A stretch of 64,000 bases of DNA from GCA-2697345 sp002697345 (GCA_943787605.1 CALSNB010000001.1:1612001-1676000); one strand, 5' to 3'; numbered from the stretch's first letter, positions 1 through 9,120 are shown. Made by a program: numbers and translations. Notes: a model not told the origin generated them from the letters alone.

Positions 1-75
1 TTTATGTTAACATATTATAATAAATTAGATACATAATTAAATTGTTTTAAAGCTATATACTGTTATTTTAACAGA

Positions 76-414
76 ATGTTAGGCTTAGAAGAAGTAACAG
101 TTATGGTAGATGATAAAGATGGACACTGGATGACTGTAATAAGTGAGGCTGATGATCGGAACTGGGTTGATTACTATTTTATTACGTCGATAGTAATGGC
201 TGATTGGTTTGGTTTAATGGAAGGTTTTATTCAGTGTAAAGATAAGTTCCTTGGAGATGGTGGAGAGTTTGGTATTCCTGATTTTTTGGAAGAGATTTCT
301 GACAAAGAGCATGAAGGTTGCTTTAGAGAGGGTCCAATTGAGATATTTGGAAAAACCAAAGAAGTTTTTGATCCAAGAGAAAGGTATTTTTTAGGTAAGT
401 TGAACCTTAATTAA
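76..414 (+). CDS. Hypothetical acidic protein
   Basis: An ATG-initiated frame of 112 codons. The product is strongly acidic, rich in Asp, Glu and aromatic residues (for example DDRNWVDYY at residues 26-34), with no signal peptide, membrane segment or motif that I recognise. No Shine-Dalgarno sequence is visible before the ATG, so the start is uncertain. It lies on the same strand as the VOC gene, 87 bases upstream of that gene's preferred start. The composition looks protein-like rather than random, but this part of the window contains many frame breaks, so the frame could be a fragment of something longer. I cannot assign a function. Confidence 0.45.
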   Translation: MLGLEEVTVMVDDKDGHWMTVISEADDRNWVDYYFITSIVMADWFGLMEGFIQCKDKFLGDGGEFGIPDFLEEISDKEHEGCFREGPIEIFGKTKEVFDPRERYFLGKLNLN

Positions 415-501
415 AAACATCTATTTTGATTAGAAAAATGTTTTACTAAAATGATATCATATAGCTTAAAGCAAAAAAAATCTGGAAATTGGAGTAATTT
501 A

Positions 502-918
502 ATGAAGTTAGAATTTCACCATATAAATTTTGTTTCCAAGGATGTTGACGAAATGAATAAGTTTTACACAAATATTTTAGGAATGGATCAAGTACCACTT
601 GAGAAGTTTCCTAGATCAGAAAAAACTGCTGAGAGTGGTTATAATGGTAAAATTAATTTTGTTACAGAAGGTAAAATTGAAATGCACCTAGCTGAAAGAG
701 ACGTGCATGTTGGATTTAGAAACAAACAGGCAATTAACCCAGTTGAGAGAGGTCATATTGCGTTCCGTACTACTGACATAAACAAATTTATCAGTAGACT
801 AAAAGCAGAAGGTATTCCTTATTCTGATTATGGAACAGCATTTGCGAAAGAGTGGCATCAGATATTTTTCCATGATCCAGAAGGAAATGTCATAGAGGTA
901 CATCAAAAAATAGACTGA
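502..918 (+). CDS. VOC (glyoxalase/dioxygenase) superfamily protein
   Basis: A single-domain vicinal-oxygen-chelate protein of 138 residues. The two beta-alpha-beta-beta-beta halves are visible: HHINFVSKDVDEMNKFY at the start and GHIAFRTTDINKF in the middle. The end, FHDPEGNVIEVHQ, carries the usual C-terminal metal-ligand Glu. The family binds a divalent metal through His/Glu and includes lyases, isomerases, dioxygenases and resistance proteins; the substrate cannot be read from sequence. An upstream in-frame ATG exists at 451, but the ATG at 502 has GGAG seven bases before it and starts directly at the first beta strand, so I chose it. It converges on the cyclotransferase-like gene 40 bases downstream. 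Confidence 0.8.
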   Translation: MKLEFHHINFVSKDVDEMNKFYTNILGMDQVPLEKFPRSEKTAESGYNGKINFVTEGKIEMHLAERDVHVGFRNKQAINPVERGHIAFRTTDINKFISRLKAEGIPYSDYGTAFAKEWHQIFFHDPEGNVIEVHQKID

Positions 919-958
919 TAGTTAAGTTAGAGTTTATTTTTATACCTTTTCTAATATT

Positions 959-1510
959 TTAGAGAGATTTTTGTATCTTCAGCAGATGATGATCTACAAA
1001 TACTCTTTCAGATGTAGTTAGATTGACACTCCTTGGGTATATTGGTTGTAATCTATCGTCTGTAACGCAAATGTCCCAACCGTCAGTGGAAGTAAAGAAC
1101 TCAGCCGCCACCTCCTCACCAAATTGATGTAAGTAACCTTGAATAACGCAGTCCAAGTAACTTAAGAGTATACCTTTATTTGTATCTTTCTTGGTAAGGT
1201 TAGTGGTTGGAACGTAGTAAAGTTGAGTATTATTGTTCGACTTTGAACCGACAGTACATTTCGTGTATTTTCTTTTGTACCCAGTCTCTCTCACATCTAG
1301 GGCTTTCCAATCGTTATTTGGCACCAAAGCTACTAATCCGTGTATTTTTCCACCAACCACTGGATATACAGATAGATATGGAATGTCTCTGAATATGGTA
1401 TGAGACCAACGCCGCTGCCAACCAGTTATATATGCGCGCTCATGCGAACGATAGGTATGTGTATTTATGTTTAATAGGGAGCCGTAACCAAAAAAGTAAG
1501 AATTTTCCAT
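959..1510 (-). CDS. Gamma-glutamylcyclotransferase-like protein
   Basis: A 183-residue protein of the GGCT/AIG2-like (BtrG-fold) family. It starts with the typical FFGYGSLL glycine-rich loop (YGS at residues 9-11) and has the candidate catalytic Glu75 in DVRETGYKR. Family members cleave gamma-glutamyl amino acids to 5-oxoproline or act as amidotransferases, often in glutathione turnover; the exact substrate here is unknown. It is a cytosolic enzyme without a signal peptide. The ATG start is clear. It is divergent from rnhB, with which it shares an AT-rich spacer (1511-1696). A gamma-glutamyltransferase gene occurs elsewhere in this window (32.7-34.3 kb), but nothing links the two beyond chemistry. 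Confidence 0.75.
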   Translation of the reverse strand: MENSYFFGYGSLLNINTHTYRSHERAYITGWQRRWSHTIFRDIPYLSVYPVVGGKIHGLVALVPNNDWKALDVRETGYKRKYTKCTVGSKSNNNTQLYYVPTTNLTKKDTNKGILLSYLDCVIQGYLHQFGEEVAAEFFTSTDGWDICVTDDRLQPIYPRSVNLTTSERVFVDHHLLKIQKSL

Positions 1511-1696
1511 TTTATAATATTATTTTACTAAAGTGGATTGTCAATTAAAGATAATTCCTTGTTGTGTCAGCTGGATTACCTTTCAGACTTTAGTAAATTA
1601 CTTAACATAAAAGATCCTTACCTGTGGTCATCAAGAGTGTTAAAAGGAGTGTTAGATTGTAAGATATTTTTAAAATTATATGTAGAGGTACTCGAT

Positions 1697-2342
1697 ATGA
1701 TAAAAGAACAGTATCAACACTTAAAGCCTCAACCAGACTACCTTTTGGAAAGGCGCTTAAGTGAGGAAGGGTATTTAACCGTTGCTGGCGTAGACGAAGT
1801 TGGACGAGGGCCTCTTGCTGGACCAGTAGTTGCTGCAGCGGTTATTTTAGATAAAAATAATATTCCTGTCGGTTTAAATGATTCAAAAAAACTATCCAAG
1901 AAACGAAGGGAAGAGTTGTTTGTTCAGATACTAGAAACATCAATTCTACTCTATTGGAGAAGCCTGTGTAATAGAAATAGATAAATTAAATATTTATCAT
2001 GCCTCACATTTGGCGATGTGTAGGGCGATTAATGGTCTACCAGACGAACCGCAATATGCTTTGATTGATGGGAACAAGGTTCCTGAAAAACTAAAGATTC
2101 CTGCACTGGCAGTGGTTAAAGGAGATAGTAAATCACTGTCTATTTCGGCTGCATCGATCGTAGCTAAGGTTAGTCGAGATAATTATATGGTGGATTTAGC
2201 GCAACACTATCCTGAATATGGGTGGGAAAAAAACGCTGGGTATCCAACAAAAGCCCACATTTTTGCTTTAAAGAAATGTGGTGTGACACCACATCATAGG
2301 GTTTCCTTTCGCCCCGTACACAATATATTGTATCAAGGATAA
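1697..2342 (+). CDS. rnhB: Ribonuclease HII (one frameshift)
   Basis: RNase HII removes ribonucleotides from RNA-DNA hybrids in the cytosol. The N-terminal part shows the catalytic loop AGVDEVGRGPLAGP and the NDSKKLS motif; the C-terminal part shows ALIDGNKVP, SISAASIVAKVSRD and the end motif HRVSFRPVHN. The two parts lie in different frames. The frame breaks near 1948, where one surplus base turns the expected SIGEACVIEIDKLN into a short dead end. Removing it restores a protein of about 214 residues, normal for the family. I place the start at ATG 1697, preceded by GAGGT eight bases upstream; the longer open frame begins at a TTG with no support. ccrM follows on the same strand. The break is probably a sequence error because the rest of the gene is intact. 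Confidence 0.88.
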
Positions 2343-2370
2343 TTTGTAACCTATTGATTAAAAATAGTTT

Positions 2371-2405
2371 TTGACAAAGATTCCTGTTTGAATCATTTTG
2401 ACCCT
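2371..2405 (+). promoter_or_regulatory. Putative ccrM promoter with two GANTC sites
   Basis: The spacer before ccrM holds a TTGACA box at 2371-2376. Two CcrM recognition sites follow: GATTC at 2379-2383 and GAATC at 2390-2394, within the 17-18 bases that would separate the -35 from a poorly conserved -10 (around CATTTT, 2394-2399). In Caulobacter, GANTC sites near the ccrM start are known to make the promoter methylation-sensitive. Here the sites and box are seen; their regulatory role is inferred, and the -10 is weak. Confidence 0.4.
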
Positions 2406-2446
2406 AAATTAATTAGAGACGCAACAAGCGTACAATTGAGGCAGAA

Positions 2447-3547
2447 ATGGGAAAAATGACAACAGTGGTACGAGAAGCTCTTCCACTTAACACAATTATG
2501 GAAACTGATTGCATCGAGGCAATGAATAGCCTCCCTGCGAACTCGATAGATTTGATATTTGCAGACCCACCCTATAATTTACAACTTCGTGGGGATTTAC
2601 ATAGACCAGATAGTTCAAAAGTAGATGCCGTAGATAATGATTGGGATAAATTCTCTAGTTTTTCTCTATACGATACTTTTACTAAAAACTGGCTATCAGC
2701 AGCTAGGAGAACTTTAAAACCAAATGGTGCGATATGGGTTGTGGGCAGTTATCACAATATTTTTCGTGTTGGAAGTGAGATACAAAATCAAGGTTTTTGG
2801 ATACTAAATGATGTTGTATGGCGAAAATCAAACCCAATGCCAAACTTTCGTGGCATGCGATTAACTAATGCTCATGAAACCCTCATATGGGCCTCTAAAT
2901 CTGAGGAAAGTAAATATACTTTTAATTATGACGCTCTTAAATCACTTAATGATGGTATTCAGATGCGTTCTGACTGGGTCTTACCAATATGTACTGGGCA
3001 TGAGAGATTAAAAGATGAAAAGGGTGATAAAGCACACCCTACTCAAAAACCAGAAAGCTTGTTACACCGTATAATTGTTGCAACAACAAAACCTAATGAC
3101 GTAGTTCTTGATCCTTTCTTTGGAACTGGGACTACTGGTGCAGTAGCTAAAAAACTAGGCCGCGATTTTATTGGAATTGAAAGAGAACCAGCATATATAA
3201 AAGTGGCAAAAGAGCGGATAAAAAACATAAGGAAATTTGATCGATCATCCTTAGAGGTAACTTTGTCAAAGAGAAGTGAGCCGAGAGTTCCATTTGGTCA
3301 GCTTGTTGAGCGTGGAATGCTTAACCCTGGTGAAGATTTATGGAGTTTAAATGGTCGACATAAGGCAAAAATTAGGGTGGATGGGACTTTAATTGGAAAT
3401 GACATAAAAGGGTCCATTCATCAGGTAGGGGCTGCTATGGAGGGTGCGCCCAGTTGTAATGGCTGGAGTTATTGGTGTTATAAGCGAGATGGTAAGCGCA
3501 TACCCATTGATATACTTCGCCAACAGATAAGATCAGAAATGGTCTAA
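2447..3547 (+). CDS. ccrM: CcrM-type adenine DNA methyltransferase (GANTC)
   Basis: A cell-cycle-type beta-class N6-adenine methyltransferase expected to methylate GANTC. Motif IV DPPYNLQLRG is at residues 40-49, HPTQKP at 197-202 and the AdoMet-binding FFGTGTTG at 224-231, giving the beta-class order (DPPY before FGTG). The tail after residue 265 is the extra C-terminal domain typical of CcrM. At 366 residues it has the usual length. The ATG at 2447 follows GAGG; an in-frame ATG three codons later is an alternative. No restriction enzyme gene is adjacent, consistent with an orphan regulatory methylase. The gene ends just before an intrinsic terminator and is convergent with mutY. Confidence 0.93.
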   Translation: MGKMTTVVREALPLNTIMETDCIEAMNSLPANSIDLIFADPPYNLQLRGDLHRPDSSKVDAVDNDWDKFSSFSLYDTFTKNWLSAARRTLKPNGAIWVVGSYHNIFRVGSEIQNQGFWILNDVVWRKSNPMPNFRGMRLTNAHETLIWASKSEESKYTFNYDALKSLNDGIQMRSDWVLPICTGHERLKDEKGDKAHPTQKPESLLHRIIVATTKPNDVVLDPFFGTGTTGAVAKKLGRDFIGIEREPAYIKVAKERIKNIRKFDRSSLEVTLSKRSEPRVPFGQLVERGMLNPGEDLWSLNGRHKAKIRVDGTLIGNDIKGSIHQVGAAMEGAPSCNGWSYWCYKRDGKRIPIDILRQQIRSEMV

Positions 3548-3573
3548 ACCTTAAAGATCGCCTATGTAGCAAT

Positions 3574-4668
3574 TTAATTGCTGCAATTACTGCCCTGCTT
3601 TTTTAAGGCGGGGTTTTTTTTGATTTCTGTAAGTGCAACAGCAAAAACTTTCTGCATTAGTTTTGGAAGATCAGATATAACAAAATCACTTTGAAAACTG
3701 AATTTATTTGATTTTGGCTTTACATGGGTCGGGCAGCGAGAAATTTTAACAATTAAATTAAGTTTAAAGTGAGTAAATATATGATGCACCGACTGAGTGC
3801 TGGTAACCCATTTTGTAGTAATAGGCGCATCTTCAGTTGCTTTTTCTGACCATTCAGAAGTGGGCCAACCAAGCATACCCCCGAGTAGACCTCTTGTTTC
3901 ACGCCGCTCTAATAACCATGCGCCATCCTCACGATTAACTACATAGATAGTTCCATAACGAGTTGGCTTAGGTGGTTTTTTTAACTTTATAGGTAACTTT
4001 TGTGCAATATCCTTTTGGTTTGCTTGGCATTTATTTTCCCAGGGGCATATTTGACATTTAGGGTTCCTAGGCAAACATACTGTCGAACCTAAATCCATCA
4101 CTGCTTGAGCAAAATCCCCAGGTCTTTGTTTAGGAGTAATTCTTTTGGCACATTCGTATAGTTCTGGTTTTGAGCTAGGTAGTGGTTTTGTGATTGCATA
4201 TATTCTTGCCATGACTCTTTCGACATTTCCATCGACTACGGTTTCAGAAAAGTTAAACGCGATTGCTGCAATCGCAGCAGATGTATACGGACCTACACCA
4301 GGCAGCATTTGTAGTTCCTTTAAACTAGTAGGAAATACGCCCTCCAAATCAGTTACGATTATCCGTGCACATTTTAGAAGGTTTCGGGCTCTGGCATAGT
4401 AACCTAAGCCTGCCCAAGCTGCCATTACGTCGTTATCATTTGCTTTGGCTAAATCAAAAACAGTAGGCCATAAAGTAATAAATTTGATAAAATAACTTTT
4501 TACTGTTGCTACAGTGGTTTGTTGTAGCATAATTTCGCTTAACCATATTTTGTATGGGTCAGGTTTTTTTCCACTTTTACTTTCATGAGGTGGTATTCTC
4601 CAAGGCATCTCCCGGGCGTTATTATCGTACCAACTTAGGAGTTTAGATGAACTCACATTAACTCTCAA
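3574..4668 (-). CDS. mutY: A/G-specific adenine DNA glycosylase
   Basis: Removes adenine mispaired with 8-oxoguanine or guanine in base-excision repair. Visible elements are catalytic Glu45 in SEIMLQQT, the helix-hairpin-helix LPGVGPYTSAA at 122-132, catalytic Asp146 in VVDGNV, and the four iron-sulfur cysteines C198, C205, C208 and C214. A C-terminal NUDIX-like domain follows (from about 238), which recognises 8-oxoguanine. Length is 364 residues, normal. The frame opens at TTG 4668; GTG 4656, four codons later and preceded by GAGAG, is an equally good start. It is divergent from the DUF721 gene, a neighbour often seen with mutY in Rhodobacterales. Confidence 0.93.
   Translation of the reverse strand: MRVNVSSSKLLSWYDNNAREMPWRIPPHESKSGKKPDPYKIWLSEIMLQQTTVATVKSYFIKFITLWPTVFDLAKANDNDVMAAWAGLGYYARARNLLKCARIIVTDLEGVFPTSLKELQMLPGVGPYTSAAIAAIAFNFSETVVDGNVERVMARIYAITKPLPSSKPELYECAKRITPKQRPGDFAQAVMDLGSTVCLPRNPKCQICPWENKCQANQKDIAQKLPIKLKKPPKPTRYGTIYVVNREDGAWLLERRETRGLLGGMLGWPTSEWSEKATEDAPITTKWVTSTQSVHHIFTHFKLNLIVKISRCPTHVKPKSNKFSFQSDFVISDLPKLMQKVFAVALTEIKKNPALKKQGSNCSN
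3593..3621 (+). terminator. Intrinsic terminator after ccrM
   Basis: Stem CCCTGC (3593-3598) pairs with GCGGGG (3608-3613), with one G-T pair, around a nine-base loop, followed directly by eight T residues (3614-3621). The T-run is on the plus strand, so it terminates ccrM. It lies inside the last codons of the convergent mutY gene. Confidence 0.7.
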
Positions 4669-4743
4669 AAACTTTACCCTATAAGATGACGCTAATAAGT
4701 TGTATTATAAACTAATCCGTTTGTAAAAATAAGAAATAAAGAT

Positions 4744-5265
4744 ATGCCCAAAAAACATTTAAAAACAAAAGTCCAAACATCTTTCAAACGTAAAAGTGGG
4801 TTTAAAGCTATATCGAGTCTACTTGGTTATCAAACTAAAAATGTTGTTGAAAAACGAGGATTTACCGTAACGCGAGTTTTAACTCATTGGCGGGAAATCG
4901 TTGGAGAGGATATTAGTTTAATTGCAAAACCGATTAAGATTGGGTCTAACCAACAAGGTTTGGGTTCTACTTTGACCGTCTTATGTTTGGGCGCTTATGC
5001 GCCTATCTTGCAGACCATGTTAAATGAAATTAGAGAAAAAGTTAATTCAGTTTATGGTTACTCAGCTATCAGTAAAGTTCGAATTACCCAAACAGGAACT
5101 TTTGAGGGTTTTAACAGTGAAGTAATTAGAAAAAACATAAAAGATGAAATAATAGACCCGAAGGTTTTGGAGTCTTCTGAAGAAATTTCAAGTCCAATAT
5201 CTAATGAGGATCTGCGAAAGGCGTTGCAAGAGCTTGGTAAAAATGTACTATTAAGTGGAAAATAA
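4744..5265 (+). CDS. DUF721 (DciA-like) protein
   Basis: A 173-residue basic protein with the DUF721 signature: the segment FTVTRVLTHWREIVGEDIS (residues about 40-58) and the AYAPILQTMLNEIREKVN region. DciA-type DUF721 proteins help load the replicative helicase in many bacteria; in alphaproteobacteria the domain is common, but its role in this copy is inferred only from the family. The C-terminal 40 residues are acidic and probably flexible. The ATG start lacks a strong Shine-Dalgarno. The DsbA-like gene follows after 18 bases, so the two are probably co-transcribed, as in other Rhodobacterales where the mutY, DUF721 and dsbA genes cluster. Confidence 0.82.
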   Translation: MPKKHLKTKVQTSFKRKSGFKAISSLLGYQTKNVVEKRGFTVTRVLTHWREIVGEDISLIAKPIKIGSNQQGLGSTLTVLCLGAYAPILQTMLNEIREKVNSVYGYSAISKVRITQTGTFEGFNSEVIRKNIKDEIIDPKVLESSEEISSPISNEDLRKALQELGKNVLLSGK

Positions 5266-5283
5266 ATGTAAGGATTTCTGTTA

Positions 5284-5940
5284 ATGAATCGTAGGATATT
5301 TTTTAGCCTTCTGGCTTCTTTATTTATAGTTTTTGGTGCTTTCACTTACTTGGTAGGTCCAAATAAAGTTAGTTTATATGCAGAGGCAGCAACTAGTGAT
5401 TCGAGTTCTGTTATAGGAGTAGATCTTGAAGAAATGGTCCTTGGAGATGTTAATGCACCTGTAACTATAGTCGAATACGCGTCTTTTACATGCCCACATT
5501 GTAAAGATTTTCATTCAGAAAATTTTCTAAAGCTAAAAAAGGAATATATTAATACTGGCAAAGTGAAGTTTATTTTTAGAGAAGTTTATTTTGATAAATA
5601 TGGACTATGGGCGGGAATGGTGGCCCGTTGCGGTGGATCAGAAAACTATTTTGGGTTGATAGATATGATTTTTGAAAAACAGTCTGAATGGGTAACAGGG
5701 GAAGTAGCAGAAGTAGTTGATAAGTTGAAAAGAATTGGTAAAACCTCTGGTTTAACAAACGAAGATTTGGAAGTTTGCTTACAAGATACAGCTAATGCGA
5801 GGGCATTAGTGGAGGCGTATAGGTTAAACTCTGGTGAAGATAATATACAGTCAACGCCATCATTTGTAATTAATGGTAAATTACATTCTAATATGGACTA
5901 CGACGATCTGGTCAGCATAATTAACAAAGAGCTTAATTAA
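5284..5940 (+). CDS. DsbA-family thiol-disulfide oxidoreductase
   Basis: An exported thioredoxin-fold protein of 218 residues. An N-terminal hydrophobic signal (residues about 5-24) is followed by the DsbA/DsbG-type fold with active-site CPHC at 70-73 and the cis-Pro loop QSTPSFVINGKL near the C-terminus. It should act in the periplasm on cysteines of secreted proteins; whether it oxidises or isomerises is not certain. AAGGA lies eight bases before the ATG. It follows the DUF721 gene by 18 bases. Its stop codon overlaps that of the convergent lpxK gene inside the palindrome TTAATTAA. Confidence 0.88.
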   Translation: MNRRIFFSLLASLFIVFGAFTYLVGPNKVSLYAEAATSDSSSVIGVDLEEMVLGDVNAPVTIVEYASFTCPHCKDFHSENFLKLKKEYINTGKVKFIFREVYFDKYGLWAGMVARCGGSENYFGLIDMIFEKQSEWVTGEVAEVVDKLKRIGKTSGLTNEDLEVCLQDTANARALVEAYRLNSGEDNIQSTPSFVINGKLHSNMDYDDLVSIINKELN

Positions 5941-6926
5941 CCTTTAAGTAATATATTAATTGCACTCTCTAATTGTGCCCAATCTTTCATTTTTAACCTT
6001 ACTGGGAGACTTAGGATATTTGTTCTAAACTCTTGAGGTAATCTAATTGCATCTTTTTCTGTAGTGACTAGTTGTGCATTGAGTTGTGTGGCTTCAATTT
6101 CAAGTCTTGAAAGTATTTTTTTATTAAAAACTTGGTGATCATCTAGGCTCTTAGTGGCTACAATAGTTGCTCCTAAATTATGGAGAGAGGTAAAAAACTT
6201 TTCTGGATTTCCAATACCAGCAAAAGCCAAAACCCTTAAACCTTTCCAATTCATTCCTGTTTCTATTGGAACAATTTCTGCTTGAATATGTTTTGCTTTA
6301 TTTAATTTGTGTTTATATTGAGAAATAAATTTATTTTGGTCCTTAACTGAACCTATTGAGAGTAAAAAATTTGTATTTTTTAACCTAGAATTTATGGGCT
6401 CTCTAAGTGGGCCTGCTGGCAACAAAAAGCCATTTCCAAATCCAATTTTAGCATCAACAGTAATGATTGAGAAATCCTTATAGATTGATGGGTTTTGAAG
6501 GCCATCATCGAGTACAATAACGTCAGCTCCCTCTTTAACAGCAACCTTGATTCCGTTAGATTTGTTTTTTGATACCCAAGTCGGTGCAAAGGTCGCTAAA
6601 ATTAAGGGTTCATCACCTACTTGGGTGACGGTATGTATTTTTGTATCAACCCTTAGGGGGCCTAGTTCAGTTCCCCTATAACCACGTGAAATAATGTGTG
6701 GTTTATACCCCATTGAGACTAACCTTTCGACTAAAACTATAGTTGTAGGAGTTTTCCCCGTCCCCCCAACAGTGAGATTGCCGATACAAATTACTGGAAC
6801 TTTACTTTTATATGGACTTTTAATCATTTGATTAATTTTAGTTAAAAGGTAGTATAACAGCATAACTGGAAGCAGGGTCAGAGAGATTAGAGTTAGGCTC
6901 TTATACCAGAACTTTGGGGCTTTCAT
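5937..6926 (-). CDS. lpxK: Tetraacyldisaccharide 4'-kinase
   Basis: LpxK phosphorylates the 4' position of the tetraacyldisaccharide to give lipid IVA at the inner face of the cytoplasmic membrane. The protein has an N-terminal hydrophobic anchor (about 11-29), the P-loop GGTGKT at 54-59 in the typical setting CIGNLTVGGTGKTP, and the DDGLQNPS motif at about 141-148. At 329 residues it is of normal length. Its ATG overlaps the last base of waaA, so translation is probably coupled, and the two genes act in consecutive steps of lipid A/Kdo synthesis. The start and frame are clean. Confidence 0.93.
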   Translation of the reverse strand: MKAPKFWYKSLTLISLTLLPVMLLYYLLTKINQMIKSPYKSKVPVICIGNLTVGGTGKTPTTIVLVERLVSMGYKPHIISRGYRGTELGPLRVDTKIHTVTQVGDEPLILATFAPTWVSKNKSNGIKVAVKEGADVIVLDDGLQNPSIYKDFSIITVDAKIGFGNGFLLPAGPLREPINSRLKNTNFLLSIGSVKDQNKFISQYKHKLNKAKHIQAEIVPIETGMNWKGLRVLAFAGIGNPEKFFTSLHNLGATIVATKSLDDHQVFNKKILSRLEIEATQLNAQLVTTEKDAIRLPQEFRTNILSLPVRLKMKDWAQLESAINILLKG

Positions 6927-8216
6927 TAGTTACCACCCATGTGGTCTAATACTTTAAATATTTCATTTAATGCTTGAGAAGATGCTTCTGCTTCTTTTGA
7001 TGACAGCTCCCACGCAGATTTTGCCATTGAAGCATTTGTGTCAGGGTTTAATAGATCTACTATGGCTTGAGAGAGCTCCTCAGGGTTTTTTATTTGTAGA
7101 GACGCCTTTACTTTTCCTAACTCCTCGTAAGCCTCTGCCGCACTCCAAACATGGGGACCGTGAAGAATTGCAGAACCTAGTGTTGCGGGTTCGAATGGAT
7201 TGTGCCCGCCTACTTCAGTCATAGAGCCACCCAAAAAACTTATGGATGAAATTCGATACCAAAGCCCCATTTCACCAAAGGTATCTGCGATATATATTTC
7301 TGTGTAGTTATTTATTTCCTCTCCACCAGATCGAAGTGAAACTTGCCACCCTAGATTACGAAGATCTGAACATATTTTTTTTCCTCTGTTGGGATGCCGA
7401 GGTACAATTATTAAAAGTAGTCTCCTAGAAAATCTGCGTGCATGTTCATGTGCCTCAGCCATCATTAGCTCTTCTCTTTCATGAGTCGATGCTGCAAGCC
7501 ATATAGGTCGTGAACCTATTTGATTTGAAATTACTGCTCGATCTTCCTCACTGAAAGGAAGTGGGGGAGCACTTTCTTTCAGTGATCCAACTACTTTTGG
7601 ATCAATTTTTGACTTAGAGAGTTTTCTTATAAACGTTGCAGTATTTTCATCCTGGCAAAGAATTATGTCAAATTTACTTAATATTGATGAAAATAGACCT
7701 TTTACCCATTTCCATTTAGAAAAAGATTTTCTTGAAATTCTGGCATTAATTAAAATAAGTGGAATTTCTCTTGCGTGGGTCGTTGCTATTAAACAAGGCC
7801 AAAGTTCACTTTCTGTGAAAATAGCTAAGTTTGGTTTCCAGTGATCTAAAAAACTGCAGAACAAACTCTCCAACGTCAAGGGGAACATATTGATGAATTG
7901 TTTTTTTTGGAAGACGTGTATTTATAAGGTTTGCGGACGCAGTTGTGCCTGTGGTTATTAAAATATTTGTAAGAGGACGCTCTTCGACTATGTTTTCAAT
8001 TAACCCTAGTAAAGCAATAGATTCCCCTACACTTGCTGCGTGGAACCATATTACCTCGCCTTCTGGCCTAATATTAGGGGTTTGTCCTCGTCTTTCGTTA
8101 ATTCGATTGGGGTCTTCTTTTCCAGCCTTTAACCTGGCTTCTAGCTTTCGGTTCGCAACTCCAGTTAATGTGTCTGCGAATAGTAAGTATACATAAAGGA
8201 AAAAAGAGTCTCCCAT
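6926..8216 (-). CDS. waaA: Kdo transferase (one frameshift)
   Basis: Adds Kdo residues to lipid IVA; a GT30 glycosyltransferase at the inner membrane. The N-terminal part contains the hydrophobic anchor, then EVIWFHAASVGES and the ILITTGTTAS loop. The C-terminal part has ESELWP, NARIS, ASTHEREE, IVPRHPNR and GGHNPFEPA, all hallmark motifs. The parts are in different frames. The break is in the run of six A at 7848-7853 (T6 on the coding strand); one base less restores QFLDHWKPN, matching the family. The repaired product is about 429 residues, normal length. Start ATG 8216. It lies upstream of lpxK in one operon. A sequence error is the best explanation because this enzyme is usually essential. 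Confidence 0.9.
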
Positions 8217-8343
8217 TAAGCTACTTCAAGAACATATTTTATTTTAATTTTAACCATATAAATTGTAAGAACCTATTATAGCAGATTAAGTTATTATGAC
8301 TTATTATAAACTATGAATTTAAACCACGAAAGCTCCATATAAT

Positions 8344-9120
8344 TTATATTATGCTAGAGTTAATAATTTTGTTTAATTTAACCCCTGCGCTAATACAGCC
8401 AGAAGTTTTTGTACTCTCTTTGTTATAGAGTAGTGGCACATTATACTTATCAGTTGAAAGTCCACCAGCCATCCGTACAATTAAGTCGCCAGCAGCAATA
8501 TCCCACTCCCAGCAGTCTCGCAAAGTTATAACGGCATCAAATTTTCCTTCTGCAACAAGGCAAAGACGGTAGGCTAATGAAGGTATATACTCTATTTTAG
8601 TTCCTTGAACTGAGTCACTCCAGTTACTTTGTTGCATGATTGCAGAAGTAGTTAATAATTTTGAATTTTCAAGGGAGGTCGTTTTCGATATCGAGATCAC
8701 TTTTCCGTTTAGTGTGGATTGGCTATCCTCACATGCTGTATACATTAAATTTAAGATAGGGAGGTAAACTACTCCTGCAACTACATTTCCATTCCTCGAA
8801 ATAGCAAGAGAATGAGAAAAGGTAGGTTTTCCAGAGATGAAGGAACGAGTTCCATCAATAGGATCTATAATAAATGTATTCTCTTTACTTAACCGATCAG
8901 GATAATCTTCAGTTTCCTCGGATAGCCACCCAAAATCAGGACGGTTAAAAAGAAGTTCAGATTTTAACATACGGTTAATACTTATATCTGCTTCTGTGAC
9001 TGGCCCAGCATCATTACCCTTTTCCCAAACTTTTGGGTCCTTACGAAAAAATGACTTAGCTATTGTTCCACAAGCGAAAGCTGCTTCCTTTAATAGTGTT
9101 AGATCTTTATTGTCCTGCAA
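8344..9120 (-). CDS. Inositol monophosphatase family protein (CysQ-like)
   Basis: A Mg-dependent, Li-sensitive phosphatase-fold protein of 258 residues. The metal-binding motifs are all present: GPVTEADISINR, WLSEETED, DPIDGTRSF and WEWDIAAGDL. The family includes inositol-1-phosphatase, histidinol phosphatase and CysQ (3'-phosphoadenosine 5'-phosphate phosphatase); I favour CysQ or a related small-metabolite phosphatase from the neighbourhood, but sequence alone does not decide it. The start is TTG 9120, with GAAGGT about nine bases upstream, and it overlaps the 3' end of pmbA by 14 bases, suggesting coupled translation. No other in-frame start lies near. Confidence 0.85.
   Translation of the reverse strand: MQDNKDLTLLKEAAFACGTIAKSFFRKDPKVWEKGNDAGPVTEADISINRMLKSELLFNRPDFGWLSEETEDYPDRLSKENTFIIDPIDGTRSFISGKPTFSHSLAISRNGNVVAGVVYLPILNLMYTACEDSQSTLNGKVISISKTTSLENSKLLTTSAIMQQSNWSDSVQGTKIEYIPSLAYRLCLVAEGKFDAVITLRDCWEWDIAAGDLIVRMAGGLSTDKYNVPLLYNKESTKTSGCISAGVKLNKIINSSII

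Noticed and set aside
1511..1696. A gene in the upstream extension of rnhB
   Set aside because: The open frame begins with TTG and shows no RNase HII-like or other motif; the gene's own ribosome-binding site lies before ATG 1697.
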